DNA from: Phanerodontia chrysosporium
Taxonomy: Eukaryota; Basidiomycota; Agaricomycetes; Polyporales; Phanerochaetaceae
DNA: 64,000 nucleotides
Direction of reading: 5' to 3'
Assembly (NCBI GenBank): GCA_001910725.1
Contig: MJGA01000023.1
Span: forward strand, 1-64,000
Under the pieces are notes generated by a model. That model worked only from the letters and a program-made list of their open reading frames with translations. It was not told where the DNA came from and searched no databases. Below are positions 56,739 to 64,000 of the stretch, one piece after another (the stretch's first letter is position 1; the number at the start of each line of letters is the position of its first letter). Position numbers and translations under genes: made by a program.

Positions 56739-57560
56739 TTATCGTTTCCGCTTGAGTGTATGCACAAGTTTGCGCCATAGAGGCGCAAATTTGAAGTGGC
56801 GTTGTGTGGGTTGGGCTGTCGTAGGAGTTGGTATACCTGAGGGAGCTTGAGCTGGATGTGAGGGCACCATAGCCCATCTTGCTGCAAATGAGGTCTTAGC
56901 ACATACGGTGTATAGGTCACTAGTGGCAATAAGCTCACCACTGCTCTGCGGAGAGTCGATAGCAGACATCGGCGGAGCTGGTGTTGGATCTTGACAGATA
57001 CCTATTGTGCCGACACGTCCGGGTTGAGAACCCGGGCCTACTCTGTTTCTGAGCTCTGACAACTCGGTTAGCACTGCCACGTACCACAGATGTAGGATCT
57101 CGCGTATCTGATCTTAGGAGAACAAGAGAGAGGGCGTTGTTCGGGGTTATGAGAGTCGGGTGTTACATTCAGGAGTATAGGAAATTAGCTCACACCGTCA
57201 AAAATGAAGACATAGAGCAGCACACCGAGTGGACGTGTTCACGTCGCTATCTACCTGCGATCAAGGCAACAGGGTAGAGGGCATGAAGCATGGTGCGTGG
57301 GGCTATAAATGCGTGCAAAGTTCCTGTGACCACGGCCAACAAAAACACTGCTACCACGATAGCACAACGCGGGCACTGCGAGGCTTTAATACCACCTAGA
57401 TCGGACAGGTCTAGAGCAAAAGCTAGGTTAATGCTCGATATCCTGCGCCGAGGTGATGCAGATCGCACCGCTAGTGCAATGCTGCATGCCAGTGATTATA
57501 CACGGCACTGCGACGTACAATGCCTGACAACTCCATATGACACAAGGGCGGCAAGCATCA
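56739..57560 (-). CDS. Fragmentary multi-helix membrane protein (partial model)
   Basis: From right to left: a hydrophobic exon-like stretch ending near 57255 (CAIVVAVFLLAVVTGTLHAF, MLHALYPVALIAG), a possible exon near 57215-57180 (GVLLYVFIFDG), and a last exon from about 57103 reading QIREILHLWYVAVLTELSEL then RNRVGPGSQPG, with a polar tail ending RKLVHTLKRKR at 56739. This order of helices, a short amphipathic segment and a polar tail is common in polypore multi-pass membrane proteins of unknown function. Several junctions and the 5' end are not resolved, so it may be decayed. Confidence 0.35.
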
Positions 57561-58260
57561 GGACTCACCAACGTTTGTGGTTAAACAGGCCGCACGGGCT
57601 CGGAGATTAACACATCTCCGTAGAACTACAAGGGCGGCGTTGGACCCTATACTGTCAATTACAAGTCTGCAGCAGATACGAAACATCCAGTGACTTACTA
57701 GTATGCTGGGCACGCTCGATGCCGATTGATTATGGAGATTAGTATGGAAACCTTCAAGTTCGTTCGAAAAGAGTGCACGGGGGACAATGACTCTAGGCAC
57801 GGCATGGCTCTTGGGGGCTATGAAGGAAAGAACCTGTCACGGTGTCACCGGTGCATCATGTCTTTCGGGCAGTTCCCTATCCGAGGCGCAGCACATAGTT
57901 GAGGAGGCATGATGTGATGCATGTGACAGCGTAACGCGTATTCGCTAGTTCATTTCTCGTCCACGAGCGCATATCGCACCGCCTTGAACGCAAATATGGT
58001 CGGGGTGGAGACGTTCGTCCTCTAACAATACCGGTGAGGAGGTTTCACGCTGCCCATCGTCCTTGCCATTGACATCGTCTAGACGCACGCCGCTCGTGCA
58101 AGGTAATCGAGCAGAGTCCCTTCCCCGGCACCACGAAGGCTATTGCGCCTAGGCAGTCAGAAGGAATGGCACACGGGGGGCATCCGACAAAGGGCGAAGT
58201 ACGTGGACTTCTTGTAGAGCGGCTTTCTCCAACTCACTGTCGACATAGGACACAAAGAGC
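57561..58260. other. Intergenic, nothing firm
   Basis: Short overlapping frames only. It forms the upstream region of the interrupted DUF6535 gene. Confidence 0.35.
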
Positions 58261-58655
58261 ATGCACGAGAATGCGTGGGTTTCGGTCGGACTAGAACTGA
58301 GGGAGAATGACAACGTTAAGATGAAGAACTACTGCGATGATATCGATTCTCTCCTCGTCCTGGTGAGCCATTCTCCTACTTAACCTCTCGCACTGCTCTG
58401 AGAGTTTGCAGGCTGGTCTATTCTCTGCGGTCGTCACCGGCTTCATCGTGTTATCTGTAAGTATGCTTCAAGAAGACAGTGCACAATCCAGTACGGCGTT
58501 GTTGTCCACCATCTCTAGACAACTCGGAAGCTTGACTCTTACCCCCCCTTACATTAACTCCACCGCGTCGGGGCCAGATTCAAAGCCGTTCAAACCCACG
58601 CTCATCGCTCGCTGGATCAACAGCCTTTGGTTCGTTAGTCTTCTATTGAGCCTCA
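58261..58655 (+). pseudogene. Second DUF6535 gene, cut by an LTR retrotransposon
   Basis: Exon 1 (58261-58362) reads MKNYCDDIDSLLVL at its end. After a 49-nt intron, exon 2 from 58412 carries the DUF6535 signature GLFSAVVTGFIVLSVSMLQ, then PPYINSTAS, ARWINSLWFVSLLLSLMS. It breaks off at 58655, where the 5' LTR of a Ty3/gypsy element begins. The intron position and sequence match the 35872 gene, so the two are paralogues. The rest of the gene, if it survives, lies beyond the element and outside the window. Confidence 0.85.
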
Positions 58656-59335
58656 TGTCACGGATGTGACGGTGCTGCCCTATTTTTCGCCGATTTTTGG
58701 CTATTTTCCTCGATTAATCCAACGGGCGAGCAGCCCTCGCGCCGTCTGGAGTCCTAGCCGCCCACACTCAGCGCCAGCGCCCTGATGGCGCATCACCCCT
58801 AGACGCCAGCGCATCCCGCTGCGCGCTCAGACACCGCCCGGACCACCGGTCTGCTTTGCAACCGGTTCCCCAGATCGCCGAGGAGGCACTGTCATCCCTG
58901 ATGACTCCCCTCGCCGAGACACACCGAGCTGATCAGCCTGATGACACAGCCTCGGCCCGACGCAGCCTCGAAACACTGCCAGCTGACACAGCCTCGTGAC
59001 ATAGCCCCAGCACAGCCTCGCCGCGCAGCCCGCGTCGCAGCCTCGTCGGCTATGCCGAGCACTGCCCATCAGCTTATGTAATCGTACAGCCTGCCCTGAA
59101 CTCCTGTAGTATATAAGAGTAGCACTCCTCGCTCCTGTCCGTCATCTCGACCTCTTGGTCAATACGGACAGGTAAGCCCGTCGTTTGTACTGTAGCATAC
59201 AACACTAATACAACTTGGTCAATACGGACAGCTGAACAAGTTTGTTCGTCGCTGCGTGACTCGCTCCGCCGCGCCTTGTTGTCGACCTCCCCACTTGCCC
59301 TCCCTCGTGAAGCGTTGAGCCCTAGCTCCGCGACA
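58656..59335 (+). repeat. 5' LTR with internal promoter
   Basis: It begins TGTCACGG. The right end is chosen because CCGCGACA is its near-perfect inverted partner. A TATA box (TATATAAG) at 59110-59117 would direct element transcription. An 18-bp direct repeat (cttggtcaatacggacag) occurs at 59154-59171 and 59214-59231. I found no certain primer-binding site directly after 59335. Confidence 0.65.
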
Positions 59336-59486
59336 TTAGGTCGAGATCTTTTGGGTGCCCTAGGCATTTTCCCCTACCGCTCCCCCATACCACCGTTTCA
59401 AAAAGTTTATTCCCTCCGATTAAAGCGAGTACGTCGTAGTCGAGCAGCCCGCTCACTCCGTACACGTTGCTAAGGCTTGCTTTGCA

Positions 59487-60176
59487 GTGCCGAAAGACGT
59501 CCAGCTCAAGGACCACATCCCCCAGCGCATTTTCGACCGCCTCCAACGTCGTCGCGAGGCCGGCAACCCCGTCAAGTGGACGGACCGCAAAGTCAAGGCG
59601 GTCGTCAAGTACGTGTCCACGCTCCCCCAGCCTCCGCCCTCTGTCCCCTCCATCGACTGGACTGCCGTCCGCGAGGCTCGCGAAGCCGAACAGCGCGTAG
59701 GCAACCGCATCCGTGAGCAGCGCCAACGCGAGGCGCAAGAAGCCCAGGCCGCCGTAGCCGCCTCCTCATCCAAGCTCAGTTTGGCAGAGCGCCTCAGCGC
59801 CGCCCCGACGTACGAGCCCATCGCCCGCAAGCCCATCGGTATCGACATCCCGAAGTACTCCCCCACCGACCTCGTCGGCATTTTCACGCCCAAGCTCGAC
59901 GCAACCATCAAGCGTCTCAAGGCCGTCGAGGAAGTCGACTTATTCCACCTCGTCAACAGCGATCGTGCGCGCGGGGTCTGCCAGCTGCTCGAACGTCTTC
60001 AGCAGATCCGCAACGAGCTCAGCCGCCTCGCCCCCACGACCACGTTTAAGGAGTGGCACCAGTACGAGCTAGGACTTGCTCAGATCGGTGACATTTCGTT
60101 TATCGGTTTAAGGCGCAACTTCTGCCGCATCGTGGGAGAATTAGACATTGTATACCGGGCTGGATATTTCAATTAA
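59487..60176 (+). CDS. Retrotransposon upstream reading frame (N-terminal part of the gag frame)
   Basis: A 229-codon open frame from 59487 (no ATG; it is open upstream) reads DHIPQRIFDRLQRRREAGNP, VREAREAEQRVGNRIREQRQ, RPIGIDIPKYSPTDLVGIF-like segments, and a helical end (LLERLQQIRNELSRLAPTTT). It stops at TAA 60174-60176. The frame is the same as gag, which stays open directly after this single stop. It may therefore be the N-terminal part of a longer Gag interrupted by one stop, or a separate small protein. No zinc finger or protease motif. The role is unknown. Confidence 0.55.
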   Translation: MPKDVQLKDHIPQRIFDRLQRRREAGNPVKWTDRKVKAVVKYVSTLPQPPPSVPSIDWTAVREAREAEQRVGNRIREQRQREAQEAQAAVAASSSKLSLAERLSAAPTYEPIARKPIGIDIPKYSPTDLVGIFTPKLDATIKRLKAVEEVDLFHLVNSDRARGVCQLLERLQQIRNELSRLAPTTTFKEWHQYELGLAQIGDISFIGLRRNFCRIVGELDIVYRAGYFN

Positions 60177-61853
60177 ATAAATACATCTTCTGTCGCTCTG
60201 GATTTCGACTGTTCGAACTGTCCGCACTTCTTCGGGCGAACCACAGAGAACGGCGTCACTCTTCCCGCCGATCTCCACGTCGAGGAAAACAACGGGTCTC
60301 GAGAAGCCAGGGAGTGCAGTCAGCAGCCCTGCCCCTATCGAGAAACTGCCCCTCCGCTACTCCCGGTTCCGCCTAGCGACCGAGAAACACAGTTCGAACG
60401 CCCTCATTTCGCGCAACGGCTAGAATTCGCCCGCGCCTCTGCCACTACTCCGAATACTCCCGATCACAGTCCCCCGGACAGCAGCCACCACTCGTCTCCC
60501 GAGACATCGCTCGGCTCCGTCCTCTCCGACCACGAACCCGCTCCCTCGCCGTTTAACCTCTCCCGCGCTCAATCAGGAGCCAACACTCCCCGTCCCCCCA
60601 ACATGTCGAGCACTCCCGGTGGAGCGCCGCCCGGTCCGGCGCCTCCCGACCCCGTTTCTGCTGCACTCCTGCAAATGGCCCAGGCAATGACGCAGCTCAC
60701 CAACACGGTCAACACTCTGGCCCAGGCTATCGGTAACAATCACACAACGGTCAACGCTACGGTCAACGCGAACAAGGAGCTGCCCTTCGTCGAGAAGCCC
60801 GTCCCGTTCAAAGGGAAAGGTTCGGACACGGCCCGTCTCTTCCGCGCCGCCTATCGCATCTACGCCGACGGGCAGCCGGAGAAATTCGGCAAGCGCGACG
60901 TCAACGGTAACCTCCAGCGAGACCCCGACTCCGGCAAGATCTTGGTAGATGGTCAGAAGTGGATCGTCGGCGCCCTCTCCTTCATGCAGAATGAAGCGGC
61001 TGAATGGGCGCGGCAATACATCGAACAGGCGGCAGACGGTGTTCAGATATTCGACGGCTCTCGCGCCACGTTTTGGGAAGCGTTCAAGAACCGGTTCGAG
61101 CCCGTCGACGAGAAGGCCGAGGCCCTCAGCAAGCTGCAGGCGTGCACACAAGGCAATCGTCGGTTCGCGGAGTTCTTTGCGGAGTTCCAAGCCCTCGCCG
61201 GTCGCACGAAGCTCACCCCGGAAGACCTGGCGGCCCGGCTACGGACGAAGTTCAACAAGGACTACCTCGAGCGGATCTCGTACATGGTCAACCCCGCTAC
61301 CGGCAAAGGCCCCGAGACGTACGACGAGCTCAAGAACGCGGGTTTCGCCGTCGACCGGTCGAAGGACAAGCTCTCGCAAGACCTCTTGGCACAGCAAGGC
61401 AAGACGTCCTCGACTCCGGCTAGCTCATCGGCGCGCGCCTTCCGCGACCCGAACGCGATGGACATCGACGCCGCGAACATCGACGAGCTGTTTAAGGGTC
61501 TCACCGGCACGGATCTCAAGCGCCAGTTCGACGCCGTCATGAAGGATCGCTGCAAGGTCTGCGGCTCGAAGTCCCACAAGTCCACGGACCCCGTGCACCG
61601 CGACTCGGTCTGTAACCACTGCGGCAAGAAGGGTCACTGGTCCCGCGTCTGTCGTGCCCGCCTCGAGGGCAAGCCGAGAACCGCCCCCGCTACCGCCGCC
61701 GTCCGCGCCTCGTCTTCGGATACCTCGTCACAGGACACCTCGTCTCCGGCCTCCTCGTCTTCTGGCAGTTCGTCTGACGACCAAGCTGCCGCGATCGCCG
61801 CCCTCCGTGATCAGCTGGCTCTGATACAAAAGCAGCTCGGGGGTTTTGCTTAA
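60177..61853 (+). CDS. Gag polyprotein of the Ty3/gypsy element
   Basis: The frame is open from 60177. The first ATG is at 60603 and gives 416 aa, but an upstream part (DCSNCPHFFGRTTENGVTLP..., then Ser/Pro-rich) could be included if translation enters earlier. The capsid region reads PFVEKPVPFKGKGSD, WIVGALSFMQNEAAEWARQY and FWEAFKNRFEPVDEKAEALS. A CCHC zinc knuckle (CNHCGKKGHWSRVC) sits near residues 340-353 of the ATG-initiated product, after a second Cys pair (CKVCGSKSH). Gag forms the particle and binds element RNA. It ends GGFA at a TAA that overlaps the frameshift signal into pol. Confidence 0.9.
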   Translation: MNTSSVALDFDCSNCPHFFGRTTENGVTLPADLHVEENNGSREARECSQQPCPYRETAPPLLPVPPSDRETQFERPHFAQRLEFARASATTPNTPDHSPPDSSHHSSPETSLGSVLSDHEPAPSPFNLSRAQSGANTPRPPNMSSTPGGAPPGPAPPDPVSAALLQMAQAMTQLTNTVNTLAQAIGNNHTTVNATVNANKELPFVEKPVPFKGKGSDTARLFRAAYRIYADGQPEKFGKRDVNGNLQRDPDSGKILVDGQKWIVGALSFMQNEAAEWARQYIEQAADGVQIFDGSRATFWEAFKNRFEPVDEKAEALSKLQACTQGNRRFAEFFAEFQALAGRTKLTPEDLAARLRTKFNKDYLERISYMVNPATGKGPETYDELKNAGFAVDRSKDKLSQDLLAQQGKTSSTPASSSARAFRDPNAMDIDAANIDELFKGLTGTDLKRQFDAVMKDRCKVCGSKSHKSTDPVHRDSVCNHCGKKGHWSRVCRARLEGKPRTAPATAAVRASSSDTSSQDTSSPASSSSGSSSDDQAAAIAALRDQLALIQKQLGGFA

Positions 61854-61885
61854 GGGGCCAGAGTGACGCCGCATCGTCGGTCCCC
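61841..61885 (+). promoter_or_regulatory. -1 ribosomal frameshift signal between gag and pol
   Basis: In the gag frame the last codons are GGT TTT GCT TAA, preceded by G, which makes a slippery heptamer G-GGT-TTT (61841-61847). Six nucleotides later a stem begins: GGGGCC (61854-61859) can pair with GG-t-CCCC (61879-61885, one bulged T), and inside it GACG (61865-61868) pairs with CGTC (61875-61878) around a six-base loop. A slip of -1 enters the pol frame, which is open through this point. Slippery site, spacing and stem-loop match known retroviral-type signals. Confidence 0.75.
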
Positions 61886-63988
61886 GTTTCATCAAGCCCG
61901 GATTCAACTCCGGCGCCTTCGCTAGAACCGCAGGACATTTCTGATACCATCCGCTCGTGTACTATATCAGTGTTAGATCCGTTTTCAAATCATTACCGTG
62001 TACCAGTAAAGCTCACCGGAATCAATAAAACTATTCGCACTCCCGCAATGATTGACTCCGGTGCAACTTCGCTGTTCATCCACGAGGATTTCTGTAAACA
62101 GCACAAGATCCTCACGGTACCACTCAAGAAAGAGATCACACTGTACAACATCGACGGAACTAAGAATGAAGCAGGGTCTATCACACGCCGTGCCAGACTC
62201 CAGCTCACTGTGGGTTCCTACACGTTTAAGGAGGAGTTTCTTGTCACGAACATCGGTCCAGAGGACGTCATCCTCGGACTTCCGTGGCTCAAGAAATGGA
62301 ATCCGAACATCGACTGGGAAATGGGAGACGTCCAGTTTCAGCTCCGCGGCGGAGCTGAGGACACCCCGGTTTTCGGTATCCATCAGATTGACGCCAACCG
62401 CTCCGAACGCCGCGAATGGCTTCGAGCAGGCATTGTTGAGGACGCCAAGGACGAAGTCTGGATTCTCGCTGGCTACACTTACTCGCAAGCGATCGCTGTC
62501 GAAGCTAACCGCGAGAAGTACGCCAAGACGTTTGAAGAGCTGGTCCCCAAGGAGTACCATCGGCACAAGAAGGTGTTCTCCGAAGAAGAATCGCACCGCC
62601 TTCCGAAGCATCAGCCCTGGGATCACGCGATAGATCTCGTTCCGGACGCCCCGGCTTCGATCAAGTCAAAGGTTTACCCCATGTCCCCGATCGAGAATGA
62701 GGAACTACAGCGGTTCATCGACGACGCACTCGCCAAAGGCTATATCGTCCCCAGCAAGTCTCCGATCGCTTCCCCTGTCTTCTTCATCAAGAAAAAGGAC
62801 GGCAAGCTCCGGTTCATCCAGGATTACCGCAAGCTCAACGACATCACCGTGAAGAATCGTTACCCCCTTCCGCTCGCCTCCGACATCATCGGGAAGCTCC
62901 AGGGCGCTAAGATCTTTACCAAGTTCGATGTCCGTTGGGGCTACAACAACGTCCGGATTAAGGAAGGTGACGAGTGGAAAGCCGCCTTCGTCACCAACCG
63001 CGGCCTCTTCGAGCCCAGAGTCATGTACTTCGGTCTGTGCAACAGCCCTGCCACGTTCCAGGCCCTCATGAACCACATCTTCGCTGACCTCATCGCTGAG
63101 AGCAAGGTCGCAGTCTACCTCGACGACATTCTCATCTGGTCGAACGATCTCGCTTCGCATCGGAAGATTGTTCACGAAGTCCTGGCACGCCTCGCCAAAT
63201 ACGATCTGTACCTTCGGCCCGAGAAGTGCGAGTTCGAGCGCTCAGAGATCGAGTATCTTGGGCTCCTCATCAGCGAAGGACAAGTCGGCATGGACCCCGG
63301 CAAGGTTAAGGCAGTAGCCGAGTGGCCGACCCCGAAGAACCTCAAGGACGTACGAGGCTTTGTCGGGTTCGCCAACTTCTACCGCCGCTTCATCAAGGAC
63401 TTCTCAAAGATCTGCCGCCCGCTGCACGATCTGACGAAGAAGGACACTCCGTTTAATTGGGGTCCCGCACAGGCAGAGGCCTTCGAGACGCTCAAGCGCG
63501 CTTTCACGACTCAGCCCGTGCTCGCCATGTGGAGCATTGATCGGCCAACTCGCGTCGAGACCGATGCTTCTGGCTACGCCACCGGAGGAGTCATAGCCCA
63601 ACGCAACCCTGAAGACGGTCTCTGGCATCCGATCGCGTATCGCTCGCAGACCATGAGCCCCGCCGAGCGGAACTACGAGATCTGGGATCGCGAGATGCTT
63701 GCAATCATCGAAGCTCTCAAGGACTGGCGCCAGTTCCTCGAAGGTCTCCCGGAGCCTTTTGAGATCTGGACCGATCATCAGAATCTCCAGTACTGGAAGA
63801 CTGCGCAGAATCTCACACGGCGCCAAGCCCGGTGGGCCTCCTACCTCGCCGAGTACGACTTCCGCATCATCCACCGCCCCGGCAAGTGTCACGGATGTGA
63901 CGGTGCTGCCCTATTTTTCGCCGATTTTTGGCTATTTTCCTCGATTAATCCAACGGGCGAGCAGCCCTCGCGCCGTCTGGAGTTCTAG
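61847..63988 (+). CDS. Pol polyprotein (protease, reverse transcriptase, RNase H; no integrase)
   Basis: This frame is -1 relative to gag and stays open from the slippery site through SSVPVSSSPDSTPAPSLEPQ. The aspartic protease motif DSGAT is at about 62054. Reverse transcriptase follows with PIASPVFFIKKKDGKLRFIQ, DYRKLNDITVKNRYPLPL, FGLCNSPATFQALMNHIF and the catalytic YLDD at about 63115-63126. RNase H begins near ETDASGYATGGVIAQ and ends at HRPGK (63886). The final 33 codons, to TAG at 63988, are translated LTR sequence. In intact relatives the Cys/His-rich and DDE integrase domains follow HRPGK; here they are gone, so this copy cannot insert on its own. Confidence 0.9.
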   Translation, partial: CLRGQSDAASSVPVSSSPDSTPAPSLEPQDISDTIRSCTISVLDPFSNHYRVPVKLTGINKTIRTPAMIDSGATSLFIHEDFCKQHKILTVPLKKEITLYNIDGTKNEAGSITRRARLQLTVGSYTFKEEFLVTNIGPEDVILGLPWLKKWNPNIDWEMGDVQFQLRGGAEDTPVFGIHQIDANRSERREWLRAGIVEDAKDEVWILAGYTYSQAIAVEANREKYAKTFEELVPKEYHRHKKVFSEEESHRLPKHQPWDHAIDLVPDAPASIKSKVYPMSPIENEELQRFIDDALAKGYIVPSKSPIASPVFFIKKKDGKLRFIQDYRKLNDITVKNRYPLPLASDIIGKLQGAKIFTKFDVRWGYNNVRIKEGDEWKAAFVTNRGLFEPRVMYFGLCNSPATFQALMNHIFADLIAESKVAVYLDDILIWSNDLASHRKIVHEVLARLAKYDLYLRPEKCEFERSEIEYLGLLISEGQVGMDPGKVKAVAEWPTPKNLKDVRGFVGFANFYRRFIKDFSKICRPLHDLTKKDTPFNWGPAQAEAFETLKRAFTTQPVLAMWSIDRPTRVETDASGYATGGVIAQRNPEDGLWHPIAYRSQTMSPAERNYEIWDREMLAIIEALKDWRQFLEGLPEPFEIWTDHQNLQYWKTAQNLTRRQARWASYLAEYDFRIIHRPGKCHGCDGAALFFADFWLFSSINPTGEQPSRRLEF

Positions 63989-64000
63989 CCGCCCACACTC
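63887..64000 (+). repeat. Second LTR start (truncated by window end)
   Basis: 114 nt match the start of the 5' LTR with a single difference (C at 58753, T at 63984). It begins directly after the RNase H codons. It is either the true 3' LTR of an internally deleted element or the 5' LTR of another copy nested at this point. The window ends before this can be decided. Confidence 0.85.

Larger units (their letters stand above)
58656..64000 (+). mobile_element. Ty3/gypsy LTR retrotransposon (runs off the window; integrase absent in the visible part)
   Basis: The 5' LTR starts at 58656 with TGTCACGG and probably ends at 59335 with CCGCGACA, an imperfect inverted repeat, about 680 bp. It is followed by an upstream frame, Gag, and Pol with protease, reverse transcriptase and RNase H. 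At 63887, right after HRPGK of RNase H, the LTR sequence begins again; its first 114 nt match the 5' LTR with one C/T difference. The integrase that should follow RNase H is missing. The copy inserted into a DUF6535 gene after the bases cctca. Confidence 0.85.

Noticed and set aside
59340..59365. Primer-binding site starting tgggtgccc
   Set aside because: It lies about 15 nt after the proposed LTR end, not directly adjacent, and I cannot match it to a specific tRNA 3' end with confidence.
1..64000. CRISPR array, bacterial operon or phage region
   Set aside because: No regularly spaced repeats and no operon-like gene packing; the spliced genes show eukaryotic DNA.

Overview
This window looks like nuclear DNA of a basidiomycete, probably an Agaricomycete of the polypore type. 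The genes are split by many introns of about 45-60 nt with GT..AG ends. The gene content also fits: F-box proteins, DUF6535 membrane proteins, a DOMON-cytochrome b561 protein, a secreted sedolisin protease, a Plavaka-type DNA transposon with a DUF6532 partner ORF, and a Ty3/gypsy retrotransposon. No bacterial-style operons, rRNA or convincing tRNA genes are visible.

Layout. 0-5 kb: three copies of one unrecognised gene family in different states of decay, plus a fourth unrelated hypothetical gene. 5.5-25.9 kb: mostly single-copy host genes. In order they are DOMON-cytochrome b561 (-), an MFS monocarboxylate-type permease (+), a membrane-anchored methyltransferase-like protein (+), a multi-pass membrane protein (-), an F-box protein (-), a DUF1776/SDR-like protein (+), a DUF6625-like glycosyltransferase carrying one 1-nt frameshift (-), and an unrecognised five-exon gene (+). 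A pair of inverted tRNA-headed SINE-like elements with a shared 55-nt tail lies at 11.9-12.8 kb. 26.6-28 kb: an FHA-only gene and a fragment of a sedolisin gene, both on the minus strand. 29.7-38.9 kb: a long disordered nuclear protein and a DUF6535 gene, both (+).

39.9-51.4 kb is a repeat-rich block. It holds a decayed copy of the 24.6-kb gene, a complete Plavaka element (41200-47207) with terminal inverted repeats and two intact divergent genes, an intact eight-exon sedolisin, and a second, nearly identical FHA-only gene. The sedolisin+FHA block at 48-51 kb and the minus-strand block at 26.6-28 kb are inverted copies of each other; the 27-kb copy has lost most of the protease. 54-58 kb holds a small three-exon gene, a dead F-box gene and a fragmentary membrane-protein gene. 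58.3-64 kb: a second DUF6535 gene is cut by a Ty3/gypsy element. That element has a readable -1 gag-pol frameshift signal and no integrase before the next LTR begins.

Most host genes are ordinary and unrelated in function, and I see no operon-like logic. The unusual material is duplication and transposition: standalone FHA copies that look cut from a CHK2-type kinase, the inverted duplication, the SINE-like pair, the intact Plavaka element, and the retroelement's recoding signal. Exon models were built by eye from reading frames and splice signals. Where exon lengths sum to a whole number of codons I say so.
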